NCBI RefSeq assembly: GCF_947496775.1
Contig: NZ_CANMDU010000001.1
Location: forward strand, 620,001 to 684,000
Reading direction: 5' to 3'
Origin: an uncultured Maribacter sp.
GTDB taxonomy: Bacteria; Bacteroidota; Bacteroidia; Flavobacteriales; Flavobacteriaceae
Length of the DNA stretch: 64,000 nucleotides
Position numbers and translations under genes: made by a program. Shown here one piece after another: positions 53,523 through 62,675 of this stretch. Below the pieces are notes generated by a model. It worked only from the letters and a program-made list of their open reading frames with translations. It made no database searches and was not told the origin of the DNA. The stretch's first letter is position 1. The number at the start of each line of letters is the position of its first letter.

Positions 53523-54221
53523 TTATACTATATTTAAAGCAATTTCTATCATTTCGGAAAAAGAAGTTTCTCTATCTGATGAGGAGGAGCTCTCCCCAGT
53601 AACTAAAGAGTCGGAAATAGTTAAAATCGCAAGTGCCTGAATATTGAATTTTGCTGCCAAAGTGTATAACCCAGCCGCCTCCATTTCTACACAAAGAACG
53701 CCATAATCTGCCCATTTTTTGTAGTCGTCAGGATTATCTCCATAAAATTCATCTGAAGAAAGTACATTCCCAGCTTTTACCTCAATGCCATTTGCTTTTG
53801 CATAATTTACGGCATTTAACAAAAGTTCAAAACTAGCGGTTGGCGAAAAATCGGCATTTACAAATCGCGTATTATTTATTCCAGATGTAGTAGATGCAGA
53901 CATAGCTATAACAATATCTCTCAGTTTTACTTCTTTTTGATACGATCCCGCGGACCCTACCCTAATTATATTTTTAACATTATAATTAGTTATCAGTTCA
54001 TGATAATATATCATGGCAGAAGGGATACCCATACCACTACCTTGTACAGATATTCTTTTACCCTTATATGTTCCTGTAAAACCAAGCATACCGCGAACCT
54101 GATTATAACACATTACATCTTCTAAATAAGTCTCTGCTATCCATTTTGCTCTTAAGGGATCCCCTGGCATTAATACGGTTTCTGCAATTTGTCCTTTCTC
54201 TGCCGAAATATGTACGCTCAT
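53523..54221 (-). CDS. deoD: Purine-nucleoside phosphorylase (DeoD type)
   Basis: The 232-residue protein has [29 protein letters not shown] at the start (phosphate site), [10 protein letters not shown] (about 83-92), [14 protein letters not shown] (ribose contact) and [10 protein letters not shown]. It splits purine nucleosides and deoxynucleosides. 6 bp after deoC, with which it forms a deoxyribonucleoside salvage operon. Confidence 0.94.
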   Translation of the reverse strand: MSVHISAEKGQIAETVLMPGDPLRAKWIAETYLEDVMCYNQVRGMLGFTGTYKGKRISVQGSGMGIPSAMIYYHELITNYNVKNIIRVGSAGSYQKEVKLRDIVIAMSASTTSGINNTRFVNADFSPTASFELLLNAVNYAKANGIEVKAGNVLSSDEFYGDNPDDYKKWADYGVLCVEMEAAGLYTLAAKFNIQALAILTISDSLVTGESSSSSDRETSFSEMIEIALNIV

Positions 54222-54227
54222 AATTTA

Positions 54228-54884
54228 TTATTTAGTAGAAACTATTGCTATTCCAGAGGAAGTACCTATTCTAGAAACCCCTAATTTTATATACTCTAAA
54301 GCTGTTTCTTTATCCCTAACACCACCAGAAGCTTTGATCTTAACGGTATCACCAACAATAGACTTCATTAATTGAACATCCTCTAAGGTAGCACCTCCCG
54401 AACCAAATCCTGTTGACGTTTTTACAAAATCTGCCCCTGCATCCATTGCCAAATTGGTAGCTTCCTTTTTTTCTACCGTAGTTAAAAAGCAGGTTTCAAT
54501 AATTACTTTCAATACAGTATCACCAATAGCTTGTTTTATTCGCTCAATTTCCGCCCTAACAAAATCTGTATTTCCTGATTTTAATTGACCAACATTAATA
54601 ACCATATCTATTTCATCCGCACCAGAAGCCACACACTCTTTAGCTTCATATACTTTTGCTTTCGTAGACATTGCCCCTAATGGAAAACCAATAACTGCCG
54701 CTAATTTAACTCTGCTATTTTGCAATTCTTTTTTAGCAATGGCTACAAAACTTCCATTAATACAGACGGCATAAAAATTATAATCTATTGCTTCTTTACA
54801 GAGGTTTTTAATATCTAAAACCGTAGCCATTGGTTTTAAATTGGTATGATCTATATAATCTTGAAGTTGTAACTTGTCTGTCAA
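54228..54884 (-). CDS. deoC: Deoxyribose-phosphate aldolase
   Basis: The 218-residue protein has YIDHTNLKPMAT at the start, VIGFPLGAM (about 65-73), EIDMVINVG, the Schiff-base Lys in DFVKTSTGFG (about 152), and KASGGVRD. It splits 2-deoxyribose 5-phosphate to glyceraldehyde 3-phosphate and acetaldehyde. Operon with deoD. Confidence 0.95.
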   Translation of the reverse strand: MTDKLQLQDYIDHTNLKPMATVLDIKNLCKEAIDYNFYAVCINGSFVAIAKKELQNSRVKLAAVIGFPLGAMSTKAKVYEAKECVASGADEIDMVINVGQLKSGNTDFVRAEIERIKQAIGDTVLKVIIETCFLTTVEKKEATNLAMDAGADFVKTSTGFGSGGATLEDVQLMKSIVGDTVKIKASGGVRDKETALEYIKLGVSRIGTSSGIAIVSTK

Positions 54885-55003
54885 ACCGAATTATTTTAAT
54901 AGTTATTTTAAAAAAAATACTATCAAAGATAACAGGAGTAAGGATAAATTTATATGACAACAGTCATTAAACTAATATAGGTCTTCTTACCCAATCTTAA
55001 TTA

Positions 55004-55048
55004 AAGAAAAAAAGCCACAGAGAAATAATTAAACTTTCTTTATGGCTT
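55004..55048 (-). terminator. Terminator after the lactonase gene
   Basis: Outer stem AAGCCA/TGGCTT with inner AGAGAAA/TTTCTTT pairing, followed on the minus strand by TTTTTTTC. Placed 19 bp after the lactonase stop. Confidence 0.65.
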
Positions 55049-55066
55049 GCAACTTTGGTTGGTTGA

Positions 55067-55894
55067 TTATAAATTATAGAATGTTATTGCATTTTTACCC
55101 AAAATAGCCTCTTGTTCTATTCTACTTAGATTTTGGATAAAATCAAATACTAATTTTTTTACAGATTTGTATTCTCCCGCTACCAAACATACAGGCCAAT
55201 CGGAACCAAAAAGTATTCTTCCCGCTCCAAAAGCTTTTAGAACCAAATCCATATACGGAGTAATTTGTTTGGGAGTCCAGTCCTTATAATCGGCTTCAGT
55301 TATCATTCCCGATAGCTTGCAAAAAACGTTTTCTTGTTTTCCAATCTCTAGCATCAAAGCTGCCCAACCATCATAAAAACCATCCTTTATATATGGCTTT
55401 GCGATATGGTCTATCACAAATTTTTGATTAGGAAAACGTTTTACAAATTCTAATACCGACCCTAACTGATGCGGGAATACTAAAATATCATAGGTATAAT
55501 TATATTTCTCTAATAGAGATATACCTCTTAGAAAGTCTGGACGAAGTAAGAAATTATGATCTGCTTCTCCCTGCACGACATGGCGAAATCCTTTCATTTT
55601 AGAAAAGTCATTGTATTTTTCTAAATCCGACTCTACCGCACTATTTTTTAAATCGACCCAACCGACAATTCCTTTAATAAAGTTATGTTGTTCTGCTAAT
55701 TCTATAAGAAATTTATTTTCCTCTAAGGTTTGGTCTGCTTGTACAGCAACACAACCATCTATGCCATTATTTTTATATACTTTTTCTAAGTCGGATGGTA
55801 AAAAATTTTTCCTAATTACGGACATTTCATCATCTATCCAATCGTGTTTTTCAACTTCGTATTTCCAAAAATGTTGGTGAGAATCAATTATCAT
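55067..55894 (-). CDS. Amidohydrolase, L-fuconolactonase-like (COG3618)
   Basis: The 275-residue protein is a TIM-barrel hydrolase: IIDSHQHFWKY (metal HxH at residues 5-7), GIVGWVDL, FVIDHIAKP (about 160) and RILFGSDWPVC (catalytic Asp, about 230). These are the marks of L-fuconolactonase and related sugar-lactonases, which also open L-galactonolactone. It follows the GH29 gene by 4 bp, so the pair handles one sugar. Product would be L-fuconate or L-galactonate. Confidence 0.83.
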   Translation of the reverse strand: MIIDSHQHFWKYEVEKHDWIDDEMSVIRKNFLPSDLEKVYKNNGIDGCVAVQADQTLEENKFLIELAEQHNFIKGIVGWVDLKNSAVESDLEKYNDFSKMKGFRHVVQGEADHNFLLRPDFLRGISLLEKYNYTYDILVFPHQLGSVLEFVKRFPNQKFVIDHIAKPYIKDGFYDGWAALMLEIGKQENVFCKLSGMITEADYKDWTPKQITPYMDLVLKAFGAGRILFGSDWPVCLVAGEYKSVKKLVFDFIQNLSRIEQEAILGKNAITFYNL

Positions 55895-55898
55895 TTTT

Positions 55899-57437
55899 CT
55901 ATTGCGATATTGTTATTTTTATAACGGTAGCCATTTCTTCTATTTCCTTAGAAGGCGCAATAACTTGAAGACCTTTCTCCTCATTATAACTCCATTTAAT
56001 TTGCTCTTCACTTCCTAAAAAGCTTACATTTTCTATACTCGGAGCGTCTAAAATATTTTTTTTAGCAAAAGACTTTAAAAGTAATTCTTTTTCCGAAGAA
56101 ACAGCACCCATAACTATGGCATAAATTTCATAATCTTTGGTAGTATACCTAATATCTTTATTAGAGTATTCTAATTCTAAAAATGCTTTATGATTTTCAA
56201 AATGACCATCTGGTTCTTTGGTTGGCCCTTCCCCAAAAGTATACCATGCTTCTGTTCCGTAGATAGCCTCTCCATATTTCTCTAACCAATCTCCCATTTT
56301 CAAAAGCCCTTCTTTCTGGTTGTCCGGAATAGTACCATCTGCTTTTGGGGAAACATTTAATAATAGTACCCCATTTTTACTTACAATATCAATCAAAGTA
56401 TGCAGTACATCCTTAGATTTTTTTACCCCTAAATTATCCGTATAACACCAGCTACCATTACTTATTGTAGCATCTGTCATCCAAGTTTTTGTGCCTATAA
56501 CATTTTTACGAGATTGCTCTAAGTCTTCTACACTCATATTTAAAGGCAAATCATGCTGTTTACGAACAATAACAACCTCTTTTCCTTTGGCTTCTGCTGC
56601 GTTTAGGTAATATGCAGCAAATTCTTTTCTATATTTCTCCGGTATATCTCCTAAAACGTAATCGAACCAAACAATATCTGGATTATACTTATCTATTACT
56701 TCTTTTAGTTTACCTAGCCACATTTCTTTATACCACTTTTCATGTTCCATATTGCCATATAACATTTGTAATTTAGGATCATTAGATGTAGTTGGCATTC
56801 CTTCAAAATTTGGGAAGTGACTTATTCTTATATCTTCTCCCAATTTTGTTGCTCGCTGTAAATTTTTTGCATGATGAAAAGCTGTGATTAACTTCATTCC
56901 TTTACCACGTATTGCCTTTTCTATTTCCCCTGTAACATCTCTTTTTGGTCCCATGTCCATAACATTCCAAGGTGTTATTTCACTATCCCACATGGCAAAA
57001 CCATCATGATGTTCTGCAACTGGTCCGGAAAATTTTGCTCCAGAGTCATGAAAAAGTGTTGCCCACTCTTCCGCATCAAATTTTTCTGCCTTAAACATTG
57101 GGATAAAATCATGATACCCAAACTCAGACGGGTGCCCGTATTTTTCTACATGGTGTTTGTAAAACTTATTGTCTTTAAAATGCATCCATCTAGGGTACCA
57201 TTCATTACCATATGCAGGTACTGAATAAACACCCCAATGAAAATAAATTCCAAGCTTGGAATCTTTAAACCATTCCGGAGATTCTTTATGTTTTCCTAAT
57301 GAATTCCAATTTTCAGTAAACGGTTTTTCTAAATCTGTTTCAGTTGCTACAGTGTCTTTCTTTTCTTTTTTGTCTGAACATGATGCTATTAAAACAACTA
57401 GTATTAGAGCTAAAAAGCGAATATCTATTGGTTTCAT
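55899..57437 (-). CDS. GH29 alpha-L-fucosidase-type lipoprotein
   Basis: The 512-residue protein has a lipoprotein signal (RFLALILVVLIASC, Cys at about 18) and the GH29 catalytic domain: WFKDSKLGIYFHWGVYSVPAYGNEWYPRWM pieces near residues 58-86, AEHHDGFAMWDSEITPWN, and the nucleophile segment DIVWFDYVLGD (about 270). A start at 57503 would add 22 residues and hide the signal. Likely outer-membrane anchored; it would release terminal alpha-L-fucose, or possibly alpha-L-galactose, from algal polysaccharide fragments. Confidence 0.88.
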   Translation of the reverse strand: MKPIDIRFLALILVVLIASCSDKKEKKDTVATETDLEKPFTENWNSLGKHKESPEWFKDSKLGIYFHWGVYSVPAYGNEWYPRWMHFKDNKFYKHHVEKYGHPSEFGYHDFIPMFKAEKFDAEEWATLFHDSGAKFSGPVAEHHDGFAMWDSEITPWNVMDMGPKRDVTGEIEKAIRGKGMKLITAFHHAKNLQRATKLGEDIRISHFPNFEGMPTTSNDPKLQMLYGNMEHEKWYKEMWLGKLKEVIDKYNPDIVWFDYVLGDIPEKYRKEFAAYYLNAAEAKGKEVVIVRKQHDLPLNMSVEDLEQSRKNVIGTKTWMTDATISNGSWCYTDNLGVKKSKDVLHTLIDIVSKNGVLLLNVSPKADGTIPDNQKEGLLKMGDWLEKYGEAIYGTEAWYTFGEGPTKEPDGHFENHKAFLELEYSNKDIRYTTKDYEIYAIVMGAVSSEKELLLKSFAKKNILDAPSIENVSFLGSEEQIKWSYNEEKGLQVIAPSKEIEEMATVIKITISQ

Positions 57438-57501
57438 AAGTTGGTTTTTAATGATAACTAAATTTAATTGTATTAGTATGCAACTAAGAATAGTATTGGT
57501 C

Positions 57502-57518
57502 ATATGTATATAACATAT
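57502..57518. promoter_or_regulatory. Dyad ATATGT-N5-ACATAT upstream of the GH29 gene
   Basis: Perfect 6-5-6 inverted repeat 65-81 bp upstream of the GH29 start codon. It could be an operator for a sugar-responsive regulator, but it is short and AT-rich. Confidence 0.3.
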
Positions 57519-57539
57519 GGTTTGCTGTAGTGTTATTAT

Positions 57540-57587
57540 ACTAGAAAAAACCTTAACATTAGCAAAATTAGCTCTGTTAAGGTTTTT
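57540..57587 (-). terminator. Terminator of the hexuronate operon
   Basis: Stem AAAAACCTTAACA/TGTTAAGGTTTTT (57546-57558 with 57575-57587), 13 bp, followed by T-rich minus-strand sequence; 52 bp after the uxaB stop. Confidence 0.8.
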
Positions 57588-57638
57588 GATTCTATTTTTT
57601 TGGCTAAATTTTATTTGGCCAATACAATGAAAACAAAA

Positions 57639-59069
57639 TTATAAATTTTCTAATGTTTTTTGCATTCCTTGAGTTATAATAGCATTTAAATGTGCTTGCA
57701 CTTTTTCTTGTAAACCATTAATTTGAGTTAAATCTGTAGCCCAAAAATTTGAATTACTTAAAACGGCTTGCGTAATTTTTGCAATATCATTTGTTGCCCA
57801 CTGCGTTTTAAAGAACTCCAATACTTTTTCATCATCTTTTAAAGTAATTTCCTCTCCGTTACGTTCCCCTTTATAAAAAGCAATCAATGCTGCTAAAGAA
57901 AATAATAATCTATTAGGCAATTCATTCTTACGTTTTACGTACTCTAAAACAGATGGTAATACTCTTGTCTTATATTTAGATACAGAGTTTAATGAAATAC
58001 TCATTAACGCATGTTCTAAATACGGGTTTCTAAAACGGTCTAAAACATCATTAGAGAATTGATTTAGCTCCTCTTCAGACAAATCTAAGGTTGGGCAAAT
58101 TTCATTAAAAATAGCACCTTTTAAAAAGCCACCAACAACGGTATCTTCTAAAGATTCGCGCACTTTTTCTATTCCATATAAATAACCTACTGGCACTAAA
58201 CTAGTATGCGCTCCATTTAAAATACGAACTTTACGTGTTCTGTAGGGTTCCATGTCATCTGTAAAAACAACATTAAGGCCACAGGCTTCTGACGGAAACT
58301 CTTCTTTAACCTCTTTAGGACCTTCTATTACCCATAAGTGAAACTGCTCCCCCTCTACTACTAAATTATCTTTATACCCTAACTCTTTAGTAATAGCATC
58401 CATTTTATCTCTTGGATATCCTGGAACAATCCTATCTACTAAAGTATTACAGAAAATATTATCTTCATTAATCCAGTTTACAAACTCCTCTCCTAGTTTC
58501 CATTCTTTAGCGTATTGTAAAATAATTCTTTTTAAATTATCGCCATTACGATCTATTAACTCACATGGAATAACAATTAAACCTTTGTCTGAAGCTCCGC
58601 TAAATTCTTGAAATCTTTTATATAATAACGCAGTTAACTTTCCTGGAAAGCTCTTCTGTGGAGTATCTTCTAAAGTATCTTCTGCATTATACGCTATCCC
58701 TGCTTCTGTGGTATTAGAAATTACAAAACGTAAATCTGGGTTTTTTGCATTTGCTAAATAACCCGCAAAATTATCATACGGATTAATAGCTCTTTGAATA
58801 CAATCTATAATCTCGTGCTCACTAATTGCTTTCCCGTTTTTAATACCATTTAAATACAAAGTATATAATCCATCTTGATCGTTTAGGATTTTTACTAAAC
58901 CTTGATCAATTGGCTGTACAACTACAACACCAGCATCAAAATTTGCTTTTTTGTTCATTTCATGAATCATCCAATTGGCAAAGGCTCTTAAAAAATTACC
59001 TTCTCCAAACTGCAAAATTCTTTCTGCATACGTATTTACATTTGCCGTACTTCTATTTAGTGTACCCAT
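57639..59069 (-). CDS. uxaB: Tagaturonate reductase (altronate oxidoreductase)
   Basis: The 476-residue protein is a mannitol-dehydrogenase-family enzyme: ERILQFGEGNFLRAF at the start (NAD site), VISNTTEAGI, VIPCELIDRNGDNL, ILNGAHTSLVPVGYLYG (catalytic His region, about 280-296) and SKYKTRVLPS. It interconverts D-tagaturonate and D-altronate. Last gene of the operon, 59 bp after uxaA. Confidence 0.9.
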   Translation of the reverse strand: MGTLNRSTANVNTYAERILQFGEGNFLRAFANWMIHEMNKKANFDAGVVVVQPIDQGLVKILNDQDGLYTLYLNGIKNGKAISEHEIIDCIQRAINPYDNFAGYLANAKNPDLRFVISNTTEAGIAYNAEDTLEDTPQKSFPGKLTALLYKRFQEFSGASDKGLIVIPCELIDRNGDNLKRIILQYAKEWKLGEEFVNWINEDNIFCNTLVDRIVPGYPRDKMDAITKELGYKDNLVVEGEQFHLWVIEGPKEVKEEFPSEACGLNVVFTDDMEPYRTRKVRILNGAHTSLVPVGYLYGIEKVRESLEDTVVGGFLKGAIFNEICPTLDLSEEELNQFSNDVLDRFRNPYLEHALMSISLNSVSKYKTRVLPSVLEYVKRKNELPNRLLFSLAALIAFYKGERNGEEITLKDDEKVLEFFKTQWATNDIAKITQAVLSNSNFWATDLTQINGLQEKVQAHLNAIITQGMQKTLENL

Positions 59070-59128
59070 GTATTCTAAGCTTTTCTCTATTAGTTTTTAA
59101 CCTCTAGCTTTAATAATTTGTTATTGTT

Positions 59129-60781
59129 TTATAGTGATACTCCTCTTTTCCAAGGAATAAAATCATTATTCCCGTGTAAAACAGCTTTTGATGGTGTTTC
59201 TCCACTGGCAACTCTAATAATATAATCTAGTATTTTTTCTCCCATTGAGGCTATGGTATCTTCTCCTGTAATAACAGTACCTGCATTAATGTCTATGATG
59301 TCATACATCTTTTCATATAAATGTGTATTACTAGACATTTTTAAAACAGGTGCTACTGGATTACCTGTTGGGGTACCTAACCCTGTAGTAAATACTACAA
59401 CATTACAACCAGAACCTACCAAACCTGTTGTAGACTCCACATCATTACCTGGCGTACATAATAAATTTAGACCTGGCATGGTTACTTGTTCTGCATAATC
59501 TAAAACTTGAACAACAGGAGATGTTCCTCCTTTTTTTGCTGCTCCCGCAGATTTCATTGCATCGGTAATTAAACCATCTTTTATATTTCCTGGGGATGGA
59601 TTATTTTCAAACCCAGAACCAACAGCTACTGCTGCTGCAGAATAAGCTCGCATTAAGTCGTAGAATTTTTTAGAATCTTCTTCGGTATTACATCTGTTTA
59701 TTAACTCTTGCTCTACACCGTTTAATTCTGGAAATTCTGCCAATACAGGACTTCCTCCTAATGCTACTAGTAAATCAGATGCATACCCTAGTGCTGGGTT
59801 TGCAGATATTCCTGAAAAACCATCAGAACCACCGCATTCTAACCCTAAAACTAGTTTACTTAATGGTGCTGGTTGTCTTTCTATTTTATTAGCCTCTGTT
59901 AAACCAATAAATGTATGTTTAACAGCTTCTTCTATTAATGCACGTTCGCTTTCACTTTGTTGTTGCTCTAAATAATGTACTGGTTTCCCCATATTAGGGT
60001 CAATAGCATCTAAAGCATCTTGTAGCATACTAATTTGGGCATTCTGGCAACCTAAACTAAAAATAGTTGCTCCTGCTACATTAGGGTTTGCTATATACCC
60101 AGCTAAAAGTTGACATAAGACTTCTGAATCTTGACGTATACCACCACAACCACCATCGTGTTTTAAAAACTTAATGCCATCTACATTGGGAAATAACCTG
60201 TTTTTAGATAATTCTTCTTTTGTAGTTATAATTGGAGTATTAAAAATTTCCTCCTTAGAAGCACCTGCTTTATATTGATTAATTAAAGCATCTGTATCTA
60301 CAGCAAAGTCCTTTTTTGTTTCGTACCCTAATTTTTCAGAAAGTGCGCCTTCTAAAACATCTATATTTCTGTTTTCACAGAATGTCAACGGAATTACTAA
60401 CCAATAGTTTGCTGTACCTACCTTACCATCTTTTCTGTGGTAGCCATTAAATGTTCTTCCTTTAAAGTTAGAAGCATCGGGAGCTGTCCACGTAAATTTT
60501 TCTTTTGAGTCATTAAATTCTGCTGATGCATGCTTTACATTATCTATTGTAATTGCATAACCTGCCGGAATTGACTTAACTGCTTTACCAATTAATACAC
60601 CATACATGAATATTTCATCACCTACAGCAAAATCGTTTAAAGCAAATTTGTGCTTTTGTTTGATGTTTTCTTTTAAGATAATTTCGGTACCATTAATTGT
60701 GGTTACTCTCCCTTTTTCTAAAGGGTTAATAGCTACAATAATGTTGTCTCTTGGATCTATTTGAACGTAATTCTTAGACAT
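59129..60781 (-). CDS. uxaA: Altronate dehydratase
   Basis: The 550-residue protein has an N-terminal SAF domain (about 1-100) and the UxaA catalytic part: RTFNGYHRKDGKVGTANY, FLKHDGGCGGIRQDSE (about 203-218), FSLGCQNAQ, LGLECGGSDGFSGISANPALG and TPGNDVESTTGLVGSGCN. It dehydrates D-altronate to 2-keto-3-deoxy-D-gluconate; family members need iron. Preceded by an intercistronic hairpin. Confidence 0.93.
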   Translation of the reverse strand: MSKNYVQIDPRDNIIVAINPLEKGRVTTINGTEIILKENIKQKHKFALNDFAVGDEIFMYGVLIGKAVKSIPAGYAITIDNVKHASAEFNDSKEKFTWTAPDASNFKGRTFNGYHRKDGKVGTANYWLVIPLTFCENRNIDVLEGALSEKLGYETKKDFAVDTDALINQYKAGASKEEIFNTPIITTKEELSKNRLFPNVDGIKFLKHDGGCGGIRQDSEVLCQLLAGYIANPNVAGATIFSLGCQNAQISMLQDALDAIDPNMGKPVHYLEQQQSESERALIEEAVKHTFIGLTEANKIERQPAPLSKLVLGLECGGSDGFSGISANPALGYASDLLVALGGSPVLAEFPELNGVEQELINRCNTEEDSKKFYDLMRAYSAAAVAVGSGFENNPSPGNIKDGLITDAMKSAGAAKKGGTSPVVQVLDYAEQVTMPGLNLLCTPGNDVESTTGLVGSGCNVVVFTTGLGTPTGNPVAPVLKMSSNTHLYEKMYDIIDINAGTVITGEDTIASMGEKILDYIIRVASGETPSKAVLHGNNDFIPWKRGVSL

Positions 60782-60805
60782 AGGGCGTTTCTATAGTTGA
60801 AGAAT

Positions 60806-60840
60806 TAAAAGGAGATTCTTAAAATAAGCATCTCCTTTTA
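60806..60840 (-). other. Intercistronic hairpin between eda and uxaA
   Basis: Inverted repeat TAAAAGGAGAT/ATCTCCTTTTA (11 bp) with a 13-nt loop. Too few T follow for a strong terminator; it may slow decay or partly stop transcription. It may also bury a Shine-Dalgarno-like AGGAGAT. Confidence 0.55.
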
Positions 60841-60844
60841 AAAT

Positions 60845-61513
60845 TTATTTTCTAATGGACTTAATTATTGCTAAAGCAGACTTAACATCTTGTTCTAATT
60901 TAGCATAATCTTTATTAGCAATAATATCTTTACTAATAAGTTTAGAGCCCATACCAACACAAGTAACACCAGCGTCGAACCAACCTTTTAGGTTAGATTC
61001 TTCAGTACTTACTCCTCCAGTTGGCATAACACTTGTCCACGGTTGTGGGCCTTTTATTGCGGATACAAATCCTGGACCATATGTAGACCCTGGAAATAAT
61101 TTTACAATCTCGCATCCAAGCTCTTCAGCTCTATTAATTTCAGTTAAAGAACCACAACCTGGAGACCATAAAACTTTTTTACGGTTACAAGCAATAGCAA
61201 TATCTTCTCTTAAAGAAGGTGTTACTATAAAATTTGCTCCCATCTGCATAAATAACGATGCAGCTCCTGCGTCTGTTATAGAACCAACTCCCATAATCAT
61301 CCCAGGAAGTTCTTTTATCGCATATTTATTTAATTCATTAAAAACTTCAAAAGCGAAATCTCCACGAGCAGTAAACTCCATTAAACGAGCACCACCATCA
61401 TAACATGCTTTTAATACTTTTTTTCCTAACTCTATGTCCGGATTGTAAAATAAAGGAACCATACCGGTTTCCTTCATTACACTAGTTACTTCTATTCTTG
61501 AATATTGTGCCAT
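60845..61513 (-). CDS. eda: KDPG / 4-hydroxy-2-oxoglutarate aldolase
   Basis: The 222-residue class I aldolase has MEFTARGDFAFEVF (catalytic Glu), IMGVGSITDAGAA, VTPSLREDIAI, Schiff-base Lys in EIVKLFPGSTYGP (about residue 137) and SVMPTGGVS. It splits 2-keto-3-deoxy-6-phosphogluconate to pyruvate and glyceraldehyde 3-phosphate. It follows the KDG kinase by 63 bp with a strong hairpin between. Confidence 0.92.
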   Translation of the reverse strand: MAQYSRIEVTSVMKETGMVPLFYNPDIELGKKVLKACYDGGARLMEFTARGDFAFEVFNELNKYAIKELPGMIMGVGSITDAGAASLFMQMGANFIVTPSLREDIAIACNRKKVLWSPGCGSLTEINRAEELGCEIVKLFPGSTYGPGFVSAIKGPQPWTSVMPTGGVSTEESNLKGWFDAGVTCVGMGSKLISKDIIANKDYAKLEQDVKSALAIIKSIRK

Positions 61514-61526
61514 ATTTTTTATATAT

Positions 61527-61555
61527 AAATCCTCCTCTAAAAAAGAGGAGGATTT
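61527..61555 (-). other. Intercistronic hairpin between kdgK and eda
   Basis: Perfect 12-bp stem AAATCCTCCTCT/AGAGGAGGATTT with a 5-nt loop, ending 13 bp before the eda start. On the minus strand ATATATAAAAAAT follows, not a T-run, so processing or translation control is more likely than termination. Confidence 0.6.
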
Positions 61556-61576
61556 GTTATTTTGTTTTATTAAAAT

Positions 61577-62617
61577 CTATCTAGCAACACGGCCAGATGC
61601 GTCACCACCCATAAGTTTTTCAACTTCTGAAACTGTAACTAAGTTAGCATCTCCCTTAATTGTGTGCTTTAAACAGGATGCTGCTACCGCAAAATCAAGT
61701 GCGTTTTGATCATCTTCAGGGTACTTTAATAATCCGTAGATTAATCCTCCCATGAAAGAATCTCCACCACCTACTCTATCTACGATATCTGTAATTTGGT
61801 ATTGACGCGTTTCATACATTTTAGAACCATCCCATAAAACACCTGCCCATGTATTGTGCGATGCAGATATAGAACCTCTTAAAGTTGTAATTACTTTTTT
61901 AGCTTTTGGGAATTTTTTCATCATTTGTTTACACACAGATAAGAATGCTTCTGCTTTAACGTCATGACCATCTTTATGTACATCTAAACCTTCTGGATGA
62001 ATTCCAAAGTGCTTTTCAGCATCTTCTTCGTTTCCTAAGATAATATCACAATAAGATGTAAGTTCTGTCATAATAGCTTCTCTATCTCCACCATAATTCC
62101 AAAGCTTAGCTCTGTAATTTAAATCGGTAGAAATAGTAATTCCTTTTGCACTAGCAGCCTTCACTGCTTCTAAACATACATCTGCCGCTCCTTGAGAAAT
62201 AGCAGGTGTAATACCCGTCCAATGAAACCATTCTACGCCATCAAAAACAGCATCCCAATCTATCATTCCAGATTCAATTTCAGCTATAGCAGAATGTGCT
62301 CTATCGTAAACTACTTTACTTCCTCTACTTACTGCTCCTGTTTCTAAAAAATAGATACCTAAACGGTCTCCTCCGTAAACTATTTTATCTACGCCTACTC
62401 CTCGCTTGCGCATTTCCATCATTGCACACTCACCAATGTCATTTTTTGGTAAACGTGTAACAAAATCTACAGGCACACCATAATTGGCTAGTGATACTGC
62501 AACATTAGATTCTCCACCGCCATAAATAACATCAAAGTTATTTGCCTGCGAAAATCTTAAAAATCCTGGAGGTGCTAAACGAAGCATAATTTCTCCAAAG
62601 GTTACTACTTTTTTCAT
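61577..62617 (-). CDS. kdgK: 2-Keto-3-deoxygluconate kinase (PfkB family)
   Basis: The 346-residue sugar kinase has VTFGEIMLRLAPPG at the start, VIYGGGESNVAVSLANYG (about 30-47), and DRVGGGDSFMGGLIYGLL (about 285-302) with the catalytic Asp. It phosphorylates KDG to KDPG. Sits between the dehydrogenase and aldolase genes. Confidence 0.9.
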   Translation of the reverse strand: MKKVVTFGEIMLRLAPPGFLRFSQANNFDVIYGGGESNVAVSLANYGVPVDFVTRLPKNDIGECAMMEMRKRGVGVDKIVYGGDRLGIYFLETGAVSRGSKVVYDRAHSAIAEIESGMIDWDAVFDGVEWFHWTGITPAISQGAADVCLEAVKAASAKGITISTDLNYRAKLWNYGGDREAIMTELTSYCDIILGNEEDAEKHFGIHPEGLDVHKDGHDVKAEAFLSVCKQMMKKFPKAKKVITTLRGSISASHNTWAGVLWDGSKMYETRQYQITDIVDRVGGGDSFMGGLIYGLLKYPEDDQNALDFAVAASCLKHTIKGDANLVTVSEVEKLMGGDASGRVAR

Positions 62618-62675
62618 TTGATTTGAATTGATTAAAGTTTAAAAAAAATATTTAATGTTAATAGTCGAGTTCAAT

